NCBI GenBank assembly: GCA_947625465.1
Contig: CANQOK010000004.1
Coordinates: 62,001 to 126,000 of the forward strand
DNA: 64,000 nt
Direction of reading: 5' to 3'
Source of the DNA: an uncultured Lachnospiraceae bacterium
GTDB lineage: Bacteria; Bacillota; Clostridia; Lachnospirales; Lachnospiraceae
Made by a program: the position numbers and the translations under genes. Shown here piece after piece: positions 7,323 to 16,046 of this stretch. The notes beneath the pieces were generated by a model. The model did not search any database. It was given only the letters and a program-made list of their open reading frames with translations, and had not been told where the DNA came from. The stretch's first letter is position 1, and each line of letters opens with the position of its first letter.

Positions 7323-10166
7323 ATGAAAAGATTGATACGTAGTTTGCTGACTGCGCTTCTGGTTTCCGCTATGCTGGCAGAGCCGGTGTCCGCGTTTTCC
7401 GGCCTGTTAATGAATCTGATACGTCCAAATGGAGAGACAGGCGTTTATCTGACCGAATATCTGGGTATTACAAGGAATGATATTGTCAGTTTTCTGCAGA
7501 GCCATGAGCATGATAATTTCCTGCTGGGTACGCCTTATATTTTTAGCTCGGAGATTCCCGCAGTCAGCATGAATCCGCGGGGAGACGTTGCCCCGGGGTA
7601 TTCTATGGGAATGAACTGTACCGGATTTGTGGCCTATACGTTTTACGGCGCCGGCGTGCCGAAATCTACGCTGGCGCGGATTGGAAAAGAAGATAATTAC
7701 GGGGGCTCCGACTCTTATACCAATGCCTCCTGCTGGCATCATTTTGTACAGGCGAAGAATATCACTTCCTACCGGTTTCATACGATCTCAGACGCCCTAA
7801 AAAGCGGAAAGCTGAGAAAAGGCGATGTGCTTTATTTTGATCCGTATGATTGGAATTCGCCGGGCGCAGACTGTCATATCGGCATTTTCTGGGGAGATAC
7901 GCCCAGTGATGATAAGTTCTGGCATACTGTCGGGAGAGGCAATATTATCAGCAATATTTTTTCTGCCACGCCGGGCACCGTGTATGTGTTCCCGGCCGGT
8001 CCGTCGGAACCGGTTCGGGGATATATCCGGGTGGAGAAAACTTCCGCGAAGCCTGCGGTAACCGCCGGCAATTCCCGTTATTCGCTGAAAGGCGCCCAAT
8101 ATGGGATTTTTACAGACAGTGCCTGTACGGAGTGTATTTCCACGCTGACGACTGACAGCTCCGGGATTACCGGCGCGGTTTCCTTAGATGACGGAACCTA
8201 TTATGTAAAGGAACTGAAATCTTCGAAAAACTATTGGCCGGATCAGACGGTGTATAAGACGACAGTCCGCCATGACAAAGCCTCAGTTATCTATTCCAAA
8301 GCGCTTCCCAATGAGCCCGGTTATCTTCAGATTACCAGGCGGTCCGCTCTGCCGTCCGCAACAGACAATAACAGTGATTATACGTTAAGCGGCGCCCAGT
8401 ATGGAATTTACACAGACAGCGCCTGCAGCAGCCGTATCTTAATCCTGACGACGGATGCACAGGGAAGGGCTTACTGTGAGCTGGAAGAAGGGGATTATTA
8501 TGTGCGGGAAATCGGAGCGGCAGGGAGATTTTTGCAGGATACGGATATTTATCCGATCGTTTCCGTATCGGCCCATACCGCAGAAGTTGTTTCGGTTGTT
8601 ACGCCAGACGAGAGTATTTCCTATGCGGATCTTTCCATTCATCAGGCCGCAGCCGAAGGTACCATAAGCGTCATGGATACCATCCGATGTACCGCTCTGA
8701 CAGTCGGCAAATCCTATACGGTGGAAGCTGCGCTCTTAGATGGGATCGATGCGGAACGCCCGCTTCAGATCAACGGCCAGCCCGTAACGGCCAGTTATAC
8801 ATTTACGGCTTCCCATCCGATTCTGGATGTGAGGCTGCCGATCTCTTTTTCGGCACAGAATATGGCAGGCAGGACGGTGACGGTATCTGTCCGGCTGCTG
8901 CAGGATCAGACGCTGAAAGATACGCTGAGCGGAAAAGCAAACGAGCGTCAGGCGCTGCATTTTCCGAAAGCGGCCGTTTCCTCACGGGATGCCCGTACCG
9001 GCAGCCTGGTGGGAGCCAATGGGGATTCTATAAAGATCAGTACGACACTGCAGTATGAAAATCTGATTCCCGCACAGAAATATACGCTGACCGGAACGGT
9101 TTACAGCCAGTCCGTGAAAAAAGCGGTCAGCAAAGAATTCTCTCAATCCTTTACACCCGATGCCGCATCCGGCTCTGTGGAACTGCAGATGGAGTTTGCG
9201 GCAGACTCCGCAGGTCAGAAGTTTTATGTATCCAACCGCCTGCAATCAGGCGATACAGTACTGGCGGCTTTTGACGGTGAAAAGGATCCAAGCCGGTATC
9301 TTTCTTATCCCGCAATAAGCGGAACGGCTTCTGTCGGAGATACAAACGCGAAAGAACTGCAGGCAGGAACGGAGTCTGTGATTGTGAGCACGGTCCGTTA
9401 TTCCGGATTGCAGACCGGGGAAACATATACGATAACCGGAACGCTGCTTGACCGGGAAACCGGAGAACCGCTTACGGAGAATGGACAGCCGATCACGGCG
9501 TCGGTTTCCGTTACGCCCCGGACAGAAGAAGGAACGGTATCGCTGCAGTTTAAGCCGGATACGTCTAAATTGGCAGGCAGCACGGTTGTAGCGGCTGTGG
9601 AATTGAAAAAGGGTGAACTTCTGCTTGCCTGTGAAGATGCGGCGGACAATGTTCTGCAGAGCATTTCTGTTATCGCAATAACGGCGCAGGCAGCAGATGC
9701 CAGATCCGGTTCCCGCCAGCTGCTTTCCGGAGAAGAAACAGAGTTGACAGATATGGTTTTCTATACAGGACTGACTGCAGGAAACCGGTATCGGCTGACT
9801 GCGGTGCTGATGAATGTAAAGACCGGAAGCCCGGTGATGAATGCGGGCGAGCCGGTAACGGCAATGCTGGAATTTGTACCGGAATCCGCGGACGGCACGG
9901 TAGAACTGCGGACTTCTCTGGATACCGAGTCGATCGAAGGAGAGCGGCTGCTCTTTTTTGAAACGCTTTATGATAAAGATGGGACTGCGGTTGCCGCTCT
10001 GACAGACCGGGATCGGAAAAATCTGATTCTGACCGTATCCCCGAAATCCGGTCCGGGGCTGCCTGTGCTGGCTGCCGGGATCGCGGCTGGGGTGCTGGTC
10101 GTGGCTGTTATTGTATTGATAGCCGTTAAGAAAAAGAAAAGAAAAAAGGCAGTCAGTAAAAGCTGA
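7323..10166 (+). CDS. Secreted, membrane-anchored surface protein: NlpC/P60-like head, SpaA-like domains and VaFE repeats
   Basis: A 947-residue surface protein. The start ATG 7323 follows GAGG; ATG 7296 lacks a ribosome binding site. A signal peptide ends near PVSA (about residue 24). A domain at about 45-215 has NlpC/P60-like features: Cys 98 in GMNCTGF and His 185 in CHIGIFWG. Two prealbumin/SpaA-like domains follow (about 235-335 and 335-435, each with GAQYGI(F/Y)TDSAC). Then come four or so repeats of about 115 residues of the VaFE/isopeptide-linker type (TGLTAGNRYRLTAVLM and SADGTVELR patterns), up to about 905. It ends with one membrane helix (about 915-937) and a Lys/Arg-rich tail. 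No LPXTG sortase motif is visible before the helix, which is unusual for this class. Its last codons contain the tRNA-Trp terminator of the other strand. Confidence 0.85.
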   Translation: MKRLIRSLLTALLVSAMLAEPVSAFSGLLMNLIRPNGETGVYLTEYLGITRNDIVSFLQSHEHDNFLLGTPYIFSSEIPAVSMNPRGDVAPGYSMGMNCTGFVAYTFYGAGVPKSTLARIGKEDNYGGSDSYTNASCWHHFVQAKNITSYRFHTISDALKSGKLRKGDVLYFDPYDWNSPGADCHIGIFWGDTPSDDKFWHTVGRGNIISNIFSATPGTVYVFPAGPSEPVRGYIRVEKTSAKPAVTAGNSRYSLKGAQYGIFTDSACTECISTLTTDSSGITGAVSLDDGTYYVKELKSSKNYWPDQTVYKTTVRHDKASVIYSKALPNEPGYLQITRRSALPSATDNNSDYTLSGAQYGIYTDSACSSRILILTTDAQGRAYCELEEGDYYVREIGAAGRFLQDTDIYPIVSVSAHTAEVVSVVTPDESISYADLSIHQAAAEGTISVMDTIRCTALTVGKSYTVEAALLDGIDAERPLQINGQPVTASYTFTASHPILDVRLPISFSAQNMAGRTVTVSVRLLQDQTLKDTLSGKANERQALHFPKAAVSSRDARTGSLVGANGDSIKISTTLQYENLIPAQKYTLTGTVYSQSVKKAVSKEFSQSFTPDAASGSVELQMEFAADSAGQKFYVSNRLQSGDTVLAAFDGEKDPSRYLSYPAISGTASVGDTNAKELQAGTESVIVSTVRYSGLQTGETYTITGTLLDRETGEPLTENGQPITASVSVTPRTEEGTVSLQFKPDTSKLAGSTVVAAVELKKGELLLACEDAADNVLQSISVIAITAQAADARSGSRQLLSGEETELTDMVFYTGLTAGNRYRLTAVLMNVKTGSPVMNAGEPVTAMLEFVPESADGTVELRTSLDTESIEGERLLFFETLYDKDGTAVAALTDRDRKNLILTVSPKSGPGLPVLAAGIAAGVLVVAVIVLIAVKKKKRKKAVSKS

Positions 10167-10171
10167 CTGCC
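10140..10171 (-). terminator. Intrinsic terminator of tRNA-Trp, inside the end of the surface-protein gene
   Basis: GGCAGTCAG (10148-10156) pairs with CTGACTGCC (10163-10171). Read on the minus strand the hairpin is followed by TTTTTTCTTTTC, a strong T-tract; on the plus strand it is followed by no T-tract. It therefore ends the minus-strand tRNA-Trp transcript. The T-tract is antisense to the Lys/Arg codons at the end of the plus-strand gene. Confidence 0.85.
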
Positions 10172-10178
10172 TTACAAA

Positions 10179-10249
10179 CAGGGGATGAGAGAATCGAACT
10201 CCCGCCAAAAGTTTTGGAGACTCCTATGATACCATTTCACCAATCCCCT
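10179..10249 (-). tRNA. trnW: tRNA-Trp (anticodon CCA)
   Basis: A 71-base cloverleaf folds on the minus strand: acceptor AGGGGAT with ATCCCCT, D-stem GTGA with TCAT, anticodon stem GGAGT with ACTTT around loop CTCCAAA (anticodon CCA), and T-arm GGGAG-TTCGATT-CTCTC. The discriminator base is G, as usual for tRNA-Trp. CCA is not encoded and must be added after transcription. Confidence 0.95.
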
Positions 10250-10271
10250 TTGCGCTGATGCGTACTTGTTA

Positions 10272-10300
10272 TTTATACCACAAAGGTTTTGGGCTGTCAA
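10272..10300 (-). promoter_or_regulatory. Sigma-A promoter of tRNA-Trp
   Basis: On the minus strand, -35 TTGACA (10295-10300) and -10 TATAAA (10272-10277) are 17 bp apart, and the tRNA begins about 23 bases downstream of the -10. This is a near-consensus stable-RNA promoter. Confidence 0.88.
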
Positions 10301-10402
10301 CATTTTTTTTGCTGGAAGCGGAATGATCCGGATCTTTTTTGGCCCCGGGAGAGGGAGAGAAAAGGTTTATGGAACATTTACAAATAAATCGTCAAAATGG
10401 GC

Positions 10403-10431
10403 TTGAAATTTTTAGCAGAATTGGGTAAAAT
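10403..10431 (+). promoter_or_regulatory. Sigma-A promoter of gap
   Basis: TTGAAA (10403-10408) and TAAAAT (10426-10431) are separated by 17 bp. The start point near 10438 gives a leader of about 53 bases ending in AGGAGG (10475-10480). Confidence 0.8.
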
Positions 10432-10490
10432 AAGTACAAGTAATGCTATTTAACATTATAATCAATCACAATACAGGAGGAATTAAAATC

Positions 10491-11504
10491 ATGGCAGTTA
10501 AAGTAGCAATCAATGGTTTTGGCCGTATTGGACGTTTGGCGTTCAGACAGATGTTTGGAGCAGAGGGATACGAAGTAGTAGCGATCAACGATCTGACAGA
10601 TCCTAAGATGCTGGCTCACCTGTTAAAGTATGATTCTTCACAGGGCAGATATGATGGACATACAGTAGAAGCCGGTGAGGATTCCATCGTTGTTGACGGT
10701 AAGAAGATCATCATCTACAAGGAGCCGAAGGCAGCAGATCTGCCCTGGGGCGAGATCGGCGTAGACGTTGTACTGGAGTGTACAGGTTTCTACTGCTCAA
10801 AAGAGAAGTCACAGGCTCACATCGATGCAGGTGCAAAGAAGGTTGTTATTTCCGCTCCGGCAGGCAATGACTTAAAGACGATCGTTTACAGCGTAAACGA
10901 GGATACCCTGACAGCAGAGGATACCATTATTTCCGCTGCATCCTGTACGACAAACTGTTTAGCTCCTATGGCAAAGGCATTAAATGACTACGCACCGATC
11001 CAGTCCGGTATTATGTCTACGATCCACGCTTACACAGGCGATCAGATGATCTTAGACGGACCGCACAGAAAGGGCGATCTGAGAAGAGCACGTGCCGGCG
11101 CAGTGAACATTGTTCCGAACTCTACAGGCGCAGCAAAGGCAATCGGTCTTGTTATTCCCGAACTGAACGGCAAGCTGATCGGTTCCGCACAGCGTGTTCC
11201 GGTTCCGACCGGTTCTACCACGATCTTAACAGCAGTTGTTAAGGGCACCGACATTACCAAGGAAGGCATCAATGCAGCTATGAAGGCAGCAGCTTCCGAT
11301 TCCTACGGCTACAATGAAGATCCGATCGTATCTTCCGACGTTGTAGGCATCACCTACGGTTCTCTGTTCGATGCAACCCAGACAATGGTTGCTAAGATTG
11401 CAGATGACTTGTATGAGGTTCAGGTTGTTTCATGGTATGACAATGAGAACTCCTACACAAGCCAGATGGTCAGAACGATCAAGTACTTTGCTGAATTGGC
11501 ATAG
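10491..11504 (+). CDS. gap: Glyceraldehyde-3-phosphate dehydrogenase, NAD type
   Basis: A 337-residue glycolytic enzyme that oxidises and phosphorylates glyceraldehyde 3-phosphate to 1,3-bisphosphoglycerate. The N-terminal Rossmann motif is INGFGRIGR. Asp 34 in AINDLTD fits NAD rather than NADP use. The catalytic Cys 152 is in SCTTNCLAP, with the active-site His in TIHAYTGDQ. The C-terminal [13 protein letters not shown] is typical. ATG 10491 lies ten bases after AGGAGG; an upstream in-frame ATG at 10443 overlaps the promoter region and is rejected. Codon use is more biased than in neighbouring genes, fitting high expression. A strong terminator follows before pgk. Confidence 0.98.
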   Translation: MAVKVAINGFGRIGRLAFRQMFGAEGYEVVAINDLTDPKMLAHLLKYDSSQGRYDGHTVEAGEDSIVVDGKKIIIYKEPKAADLPWGEIGVDVVLECTGFYCSKEKSQAHIDAGAKKVVISAPAGNDLKTIVYSVNEDTLTAEDTIISAASCTTNCLAPMAKALNDYAPIQSGIMSTIHAYTGDQMILDGPHRKGDLRRARAGAVNIVPNSTGAAKAIGLVIPELNGKLIGSAQRVPVPTGSTTILTAVVKGTDITKEGINAAMKAAASDSYGYNEDPIVSSDVVGITYGSLFDATQTMVAKIADDLYEVQVVSWYDNENSYTSQMVRTIKYFAELA

Positions 11505-11526
11505 TTCATAGTGATTTAGACCTCGC

Positions 11527-11566
11527 AAGGTCCGGTCTTTAGGGCCGGACCTTATTTTTATTTTTC
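11527..11566 (+). terminator. Terminator between gap and pgk
   Basis: AAGGTCCGG (11527-11535) and CCGGACCTT (11545-11553) form the stem, followed by TATTTTTATTTTTC. Only 22 bases separate the T-tract from the pgk start codon, and no promoter is visible there, so pgk probably relies on read-through. Confidence 0.88.
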
Positions 11567-11588
11567 AAGAAAAGAAAGGAGCATTACC

Positions 11589-12782
11589 ATGCTAAATAAG
11601 AAAACAGTTGATGATCTGAAAGATTTAAAAGGCAAGAGAGTATTGGTCCGCTGCGACTTTAACGTACCGTTAAAGGACGGCGTGATCCAGAATTATAACC
11701 GGATCGACGGGGCGTTGCCCACCATTCAGAAGCTGCAGAGTCAGGGCGCGAAAGTGATCCTGTGTTCTCACCTGGGCAAGCCGAAGGGACAGCCGCTGCC
11801 GGAGATGTCACTGGCGCCGGTTGCCGCCGCGCTGACAGAACGTCTGGGCGTAGAAGTAAAGTTCGCGCCGGACAATGACGTAGTAGGCGAGAACGCAAAG
11901 GCAGCAGTCGCAGCGATGAACGACGGCGATATCGTATTGTTGGAGAATACCCGCTACAGAGCAGAAGAGACGAAGAACGGCGAAGCGTTCAGCAAAGATC
12001 TGGCTTCCCTGGCTGATGTATTTGTCAACGACGCATTTGGCACCGCGCACAGAGCACATTGCTCCAATGTCGGCGTAACGCAGTATATTGACGAGTGCGT
12101 AGTTGGTTATCTGATGGAAAAAGAGATCAAATTCTTAGGAGAAGCAGTAGAGAATCCGGTTCGCCCGTTTGTTGCGATCCTGGGCGGTGCTAAGGTTTCC
12201 GATAAGATCAATGTAATTAATAATCTGCTGGAAAAGGTTGATACGCTGATCATCGGCGGCGGTATGGCGTATACCTTTAACAAGGCGCTGGGTAAGGAAG
12301 TCGGCAATTCTCTGTTAGAGGCCGACAAGCTGGATTATGCGCTGGATATGATCAAGAAGGCTGAGGAGAAAGGCGTGAAGCTGCTGCTGCCGATTGATAA
12401 TGTGGCAGGAAAAGAATTCTCCAATGATACAGAGCGTAAGGTTGTAGAAGATATTCCGGAAGGCTGGTCAGGCTATGATATCGGACCGAAGACGATCGCG
12501 CTGTTTAAGGAAGCGCTGGTTGGCGCCAAGACCGTTGTATGGAACGGACCGATGGGCGTATTTGAGTTTGAGAATTTTGCAGCCGGTACACTGGAGATCT
12601 GCGCGGCAGTTGCGAATTTGGAAGGCGCGACAACCGTAATCGGCGGCGGTGATTCTGTTAATGCCGTTAAACGGCTGGGCTTTGCCGATAAGATGACACA
12701 CATTTCTACAGGCGGCGGCGCTTCTCTGGAATTCTTAGAGGGCAAAGAACTGCCGGGCGTAGCGGCAGCAAATGACCGTTAG
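11589..12782 (+). CDS. pgk: Phosphoglycerate kinase
   Basis: A 397-residue two-lobed kinase that transfers phosphate from 1,3-bisphosphoglycerate to ADP, making ATP in glycolysis. Family motifs are VRCDFNVPL near the start, [17 protein letters not shown], the nucleotide-site segment [12 protein letters not shown], and GGGDSVNAV near the end. ATG 11589 follows AAAGGAG with normal spacing. The gene lies in the order gap-pgk-tpiA, which is standard in Firmicutes, although the central regulator CggR and the gpmI-eno partners are not adjacent here. The gap-pgk gap carries a strong terminator, so part of its mRNA should come from read-through of the gap promoter. Confidence 0.98.
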   Translation: MLNKKTVDDLKDLKGKRVLVRCDFNVPLKDGVIQNYNRIDGALPTIQKLQSQGAKVILCSHLGKPKGQPLPEMSLAPVAAALTERLGVEVKFAPDNDVVGENAKAAVAAMNDGDIVLLENTRYRAEETKNGEAFSKDLASLADVFVNDAFGTAHRAHCSNVGVTQYIDECVVGYLMEKEIKFLGEAVENPVRPFVAILGGAKVSDKINVINNLLEKVDTLIIGGGMAYTFNKALGKEVGNSLLEADKLDYALDMIKKAEEKGVKLLLPIDNVAGKEFSNDTERKVVEDIPEGWSGYDIGPKTIALFKEALVGAKTVVWNGPMGVFEFENFAAGTLEICAAVANLEGATTVIGGGDSVNAVKRLGFADKMTHISTGGGASLEFLEGKELPGVAAANDR

Positions 12783-12806
12783 TTTAAGATAAAGGAGACA
12801 AAGCAG

Positions 12807-13565
12807 ATGTCCAGAAAGAAGATTATAGCAGGCAACTGGAAAATGAACATGACACCGACAGAGGCAGTTGCTTTGGCAGAGACATTAAAACCACTGGTAG
12901 GAAATGAAGACGCAGATGTCGTCTTCTGTGTACCTGCCATTGACATTATTCCCGTAGTAGAGGCAGTAAAAGGGACAAACATCAAAGTCGGAGCAGAGAA
13001 CCTTTATTTTGAAGAAAAGGGCGCTTATACCGGTGAGATTTCCGCATCTATGCTGACAGACGCCGGCGTATCCTACGTCATTATCGGTCACTCCGAGCGG
13101 AGAGAATATTTTGCCGAAACCGATGAAACGGTGAATAAGAAAGTGCTGAAAGCGTTTGAGCATGGTCTGACACCGATCATCTGCTGCGGCGAGTCTCTGA
13201 AGCAGCGTGAGCAGGGAATTACGATTGACTGGATCCGCCAGCAGATTAAGATCGCTTTCTTAAATGTAACGGAGGAGCAGGCAAAGACAGCAGTGATCGC
13301 GTATGAGCCGATCTGGGCGATCGGAACCGGCAAGGTCGCAACCACGGAGCAGGCAGAGGAAGTATGTGCTGCCATTCGCCAGTGCATCGGTGAGATCTAT
13401 GACGGGGCGACCGCGGAAGCCATCCGGATCCAGTACGGCGGTTCCGTTTCTGCTTCCAGCGCACCGGAACTGTTTGCACAGCCGGATATTGACGGCGGCC
13501 TTGTAGGCGGCGCTTCTTTAAAAGCCGACTTTGGCCGGATTGTCAACTATAACCGAAATGCGTAG
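12807..13565 (+). CDS. tpiA: Triosephosphate isomerase
   Basis: A 252-residue TIM-barrel enzyme that interconverts dihydroxyacetone phosphate and glyceraldehyde 3-phosphate. Active-site residues are all present: Asn 10 and Lys 12 in AGNWKMN, His 95 in GHSERREYF, and Glu 167 in [11 protein letters not shown]. The phosphate-binding GGSVSASSA and [10 protein letters not shown] segments lie near the C-terminus. ATG 12807 is preceded by AAAGGAGA. The gap to pgk is 24 bases and has no terminator, so the two form a transcription unit. A terminator and then speA follow. Confidence 0.98.
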   Translation: MSRKKIIAGNWKMNMTPTEAVALAETLKPLVGNEDADVVFCVPAIDIIPVVEAVKGTNIKVGAENLYFEEKGAYTGEISASMLTDAGVSYVIIGHSERREYFAETDETVNKKVLKAFEHGLTPIICCGESLKQREQGITIDWIRQQIKIAFLNVTEEQAKTAVIAYEPIWAIGTGKVATTEQAEEVCAAIRQCIGEIYDGATAEAIRIQYGGSVSASSAPELFAQPDIDGGLVGGASLKADFGRIVNYNRNA

Positions 13566-13611
13566 TTGCGCAGACTTGTGAAACGGTCAATAAAGAGTGG
13601 CAAATGGATTC

Positions 13612-13640
13612 TTGCTCGAGACGAAACAGTTATTTATTGT
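13612..13640 (+). promoter_or_regulatory. Possible promoter of the polyamine operon
   Basis: TTGCTC (13612-13617) and TATTGT (13635-13640) have a 17-bp spacer but each differs from consensus. If used, transcription would start near 13648, before the terminator hairpin at 13664, so speA would be expressed only by passing that hairpin. Confidence 0.35.
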
Positions 13641-13663
13641 AAGGTTAAGAGTCATTCTGAAGG

Positions 13664-13701
13664 GAACGCAAGTTGTGTAAGTACAGCTTGCGTTCTTTTT
13701 T
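13664..13701 (+). terminator. Terminator or attenuator just before speA
   Basis: GAACGCAAG (13664-13672) and CTTGCGTTC (13687-13695) form a 9-bp stem followed by six T. The speA ribosome binding site GAGGT begins at once after the T-tract and the start codon is 11 bases downstream. It ends tpiA transcripts and may act as an attenuator for the polyamine genes. Confidence 0.85.
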
Positions 13702-13711
13702 GAGGTAACAT

Positions 13712-15172
13712 ATGAGGGAAACAAAATTTACAATTGATCAGAAGCGGGCGCCTATTTATGAAGCGCTGCAGACGTTCCGGCAGATGCGGGTAGTTCCGTT
13801 TGATGTGCCGGGGCATAAGCGGGGACGGGGGAATCCGGAATTGGCGGATTTCCTCGGAGAACAGTGTGTGGGAATCGATGTTAACAGTATGAAGCCCCTG
13901 GATAATCTGTGCCATCCGATTTCTGTGATCCGAGAAGCGGAGATCCTGGCTGCGGACGCCTTTGGTGCGGCGCATGCTTTTCTAATGGTAGGGGGAACGA
14001 CCAGCTCTGTGCAGAGTATGGTATTGTCTGCCTGTAAACGCGGCGATAAGATCATTCTGCCCCGCAATGTTCACCGCAGCGTGATCAATGCGCTGGTGCT
14101 TTGCGGTGCGATCCCGGTATATGTGAATCCGGAAGTGGACCAGAGACTGGGAATCTCACTGGGAATGCGGCGTTCACAGGTAGCAAAGGCAATCCGGGAA
14201 AATCCGGACGCGGTAGCGGTACTGGTCAATAATCCTACCTATTACGGGATTTGCAGCGATATACAGTCAATTGTAAAGATGGCGCATGACGCGGGTATGT
14301 ACTGCCTCGCCGATGAAGCGCACGGCACGCATTTTTACTTCGGAGAGGAGATGCCGGTCAGCGCCATGAAAGCCGGAGCCGATATGTCGGCAGTTTCCAT
14401 GCATAAGAGCGGCGGCAGTCTGACGCAGTCCAGCTTTTTGCTGACGGGCACCAATATCAGCGCCGGCCATGTGCGGCAGATCATCAATTTGACACAGACT
14501 ACCTCCGGCAGTTACCTGTTGATGTCAAGCCTGGATATCAGCAGACGAAATCTGGCGCTGCGCGGAAAGGAAGTCTTTTCCCGCGTGATCCGGATGGCGG
14601 ACTATGCCCGGGAAGAGATCAATGCCATCGGCGGTTATTATGCTTTTGGAAAAGAACTGATCAACGGAGATTCCATATATGACTTTGATTCGACCAAGTT
14701 AAGCATTCATACCCGGGATATCGGGCTGGCCGGGATTGAAGTATACGACCTTCTGCGGGATGAATATGATATCCAGATCGAATTCGGCGATATCGGCAAT
14801 ATCCTTGCGTATCTGTCGATCGGCGACCGCAGGCAGGAGCTGGAGCGTCTGGTCAGTGCGCTGGCGGAGATCCGGCGGCGGCATCAGAGGGGAACAAGCG
14901 GACTGCTGAGTCAGGAGTATATCGATCCGCAGGTAGTAACCAGTCCGCAGGAAGCGTTTTACGCGCCGAAGCGGAGTGTGCCGTTAAAAGAAAGCATCGG
15001 TCTTGTCTGCAGTGAATTTGTGATGTGTTATCCGCCCGGCATTCCCATTCTGGCGCCGGGAGAGCGGATCACGGCGGAGATCCTTGATTATATCGAGTAT
15101 GCCAAGGCCAAAGGCTGCTCTATGACCGGACCTGAAGATCCGGAGATTCTCTATATTAACGTACTGCAGTGA
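13712..15172 (+). CDS. speA: PLP-dependent arginine (Orn/Lys/Arg) decarboxylase, short form
   Basis: A 486-residue fold-type I decarboxylase of the short Bacillus SpeA kind. It most likely makes agmatine from arginine, given the agmatinase gene in the same operon; lysine or ornithine as substrate cannot be excluded from sequence. The DVPGHKRGRGN segment near residue 30 is the family hallmark. The PLP lysine is about Lys 232 in SMHKSGGS, preceded by the ADEAHGTH motif at about 196-203. The C-terminal domain has the CYPPGIPILAPGE signature. The start ATG 13712 follows GAGGT. It opens a tight five-gene operon: speE starts 13 bases after its stop. Confidence 0.93.
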   Translation: MRETKFTIDQKRAPIYEALQTFRQMRVVPFDVPGHKRGRGNPELADFLGEQCVGIDVNSMKPLDNLCHPISVIREAEILAADAFGAAHAFLMVGGTTSSVQSMVLSACKRGDKIILPRNVHRSVINALVLCGAIPVYVNPEVDQRLGISLGMRRSQVAKAIRENPDAVAVLVNNPTYYGICSDIQSIVKMAHDAGMYCLADEAHGTHFYFGEEMPVSAMKAGADMSAVSMHKSGGSLTQSSFLLTGTNISAGHVRQIINLTQTTSGSYLLMSSLDISRRNLALRGKEVFSRVIRMADYAREEINAIGGYYAFGKELINGDSIYDFDSTKLSIHTRDIGLAGIEVYDLLRDEYDIQIEFGDIGNILAYLSIGDRRQELERLVSALAEIRRRHQRGTSGLLSQEYIDPQVVTSPQEAFYAPKRSVPLKESIGLVCSEFVMCYPPGIPILAPGERITAEILDYIEYAKAKGCSMTGPEDPEILYINVLQ

Positions 15173-15185
15173 GGAGGAGCGGACA

Positions 15186-16046
15186 ATGGAGCTGTGGTTT
15201 AGTGAATTTCATACGCCGGATGTGAAGCATAGTATCCGGATAAACAGACATTTATATTCCAAACAGAGCGATTACCAGCGGATCGACATTTTTGATACGC
15301 CGGAGTTCGGAAGGGTTTTGGCGCTGGACGGAAATGTGATGCTGACGGAGCGGGACGAGTTTATCTATGACGAAATGATCACGCATGTTCCCATGGCGGT
15401 TCATCCCAATATTCAGGATGTGCTGGTGATCGGCGCCGGAGACGGCGGCGTTGTCAGGGAACTGACACGGTATGAGAAGATTGTTCGGATCGACCTGGTA
15501 GAAATGGATCCTATGGTATTAGAGGCCTGCCGGACCTATCTTCCGGAAAATGCCTGCCGGCTGGACGATACCCGGGTACATATTTATTATGACAATGCCC
15601 TTCGGTTTATCAGGCGGTGTACGGCCAAATATGACCTGATCATAGTAGATACGACAGATCCCTTCGGTCCATCCGAAAGCAATTTTACCCGGGAATTTTA
15701 CGGGATCTGCTATAATGCCCTGCGGGATGACGGCATTATGGTAAATCAGCAGGGCAGCCCGTTCTATAAGCATGACGCGGAGGCCATGCAGCGGAGCCAT
15801 ATGCGGATCGCCAGCACATTTCCGGTCAGCCGCGTGTATCAGGCGCATATTCCGACCTATGCGGCCGGTTACTGGCTGTTTGGATTTGCCAGCAAACAGT
15901 ATCATCCCATCGATGATCTGGATGCGAAGCGCTGGAGCAGCCTGCATCTGAAGACGCAGTATTATACGACCAAGCTGCATGTCGGCGCTTTTTATCTGCC
16001 GGCATTTCTGGAGAATATGCTCAGGGAGGTGGAACAGTCACAATGA
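15186..16046 (+). CDS. speE: Polyamine aminopropyltransferase (spermidine synthase family)
   Basis: A 286-residue aminopropyltransferase. The classical reaction adds aminopropyl from decarboxylated S-adenosylmethionine to putrescine. Seen: an N-terminal beta domain, the nucleotide-binding VIGAGDGG at 81-88, acidic Glu 106 (DLVEMDP), and the catalytic-loop Asp 155 and Asp 158 in VDTTDPFG, followed by a normal gate region. No speD (S-adenosylmethionine decarboxylase) is in the window, and two genes downstream encode the alternative carboxynorspermidine route, so its role here is not obvious. It may use decarboxylated SAM made elsewhere or act on another amine. ATG 15186 follows GAGGAGCG. It overlaps speB by 4 bases. 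Confidence 0.93.
   Translation: MELWFSEFHTPDVKHSIRINRHLYSKQSDYQRIDIFDTPEFGRVLALDGNVMLTERDEFIYDEMITHVPMAVHPNIQDVLVIGAGDGGVVRELTRYEKIVRIDLVEMDPMVLEACRTYLPENACRLDDTRVHIYYDNALRFIRRCTAKYDLIIVDTTDPFGPSESNFTREFYGICYNALRDDGIMVNQQGSPFYKHDAEAMQRSHMRIASTFPVSRVYQAHIPTYAAGYWLFGFASKQYHPIDDLDAKRWSSLHLKTQYYTTKLHVGAFYLPAFLENMLREVEQSQ

Noticed and set aside
9246-10208. Long open frame of 320 codons on the minus strand opposite the surface protein
   Set aside because: It has no ribosome binding site, an unnatural composition rich in Arg, Gln and His, runs through the tRNA-Trp gene and its terminator, and mirrors the codon pattern of the real plus-strand gene.
10325-10340. GATCCGGATC palindrome followed by six T as a terminator
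   Set aside because: The hairpin would have no usable loop, and no transcript is expected to end there; it lies upstream of the tRNA-Trp promoter and the gap promoter.
13566-13711. Guanidine (ykkC-type) or other known riboswitch before speA
   Set aside because: The conserved ykkC core and the paired ACGR-loop hairpins of mini-ykkC were not found; only a simple terminator hairpin is visible.
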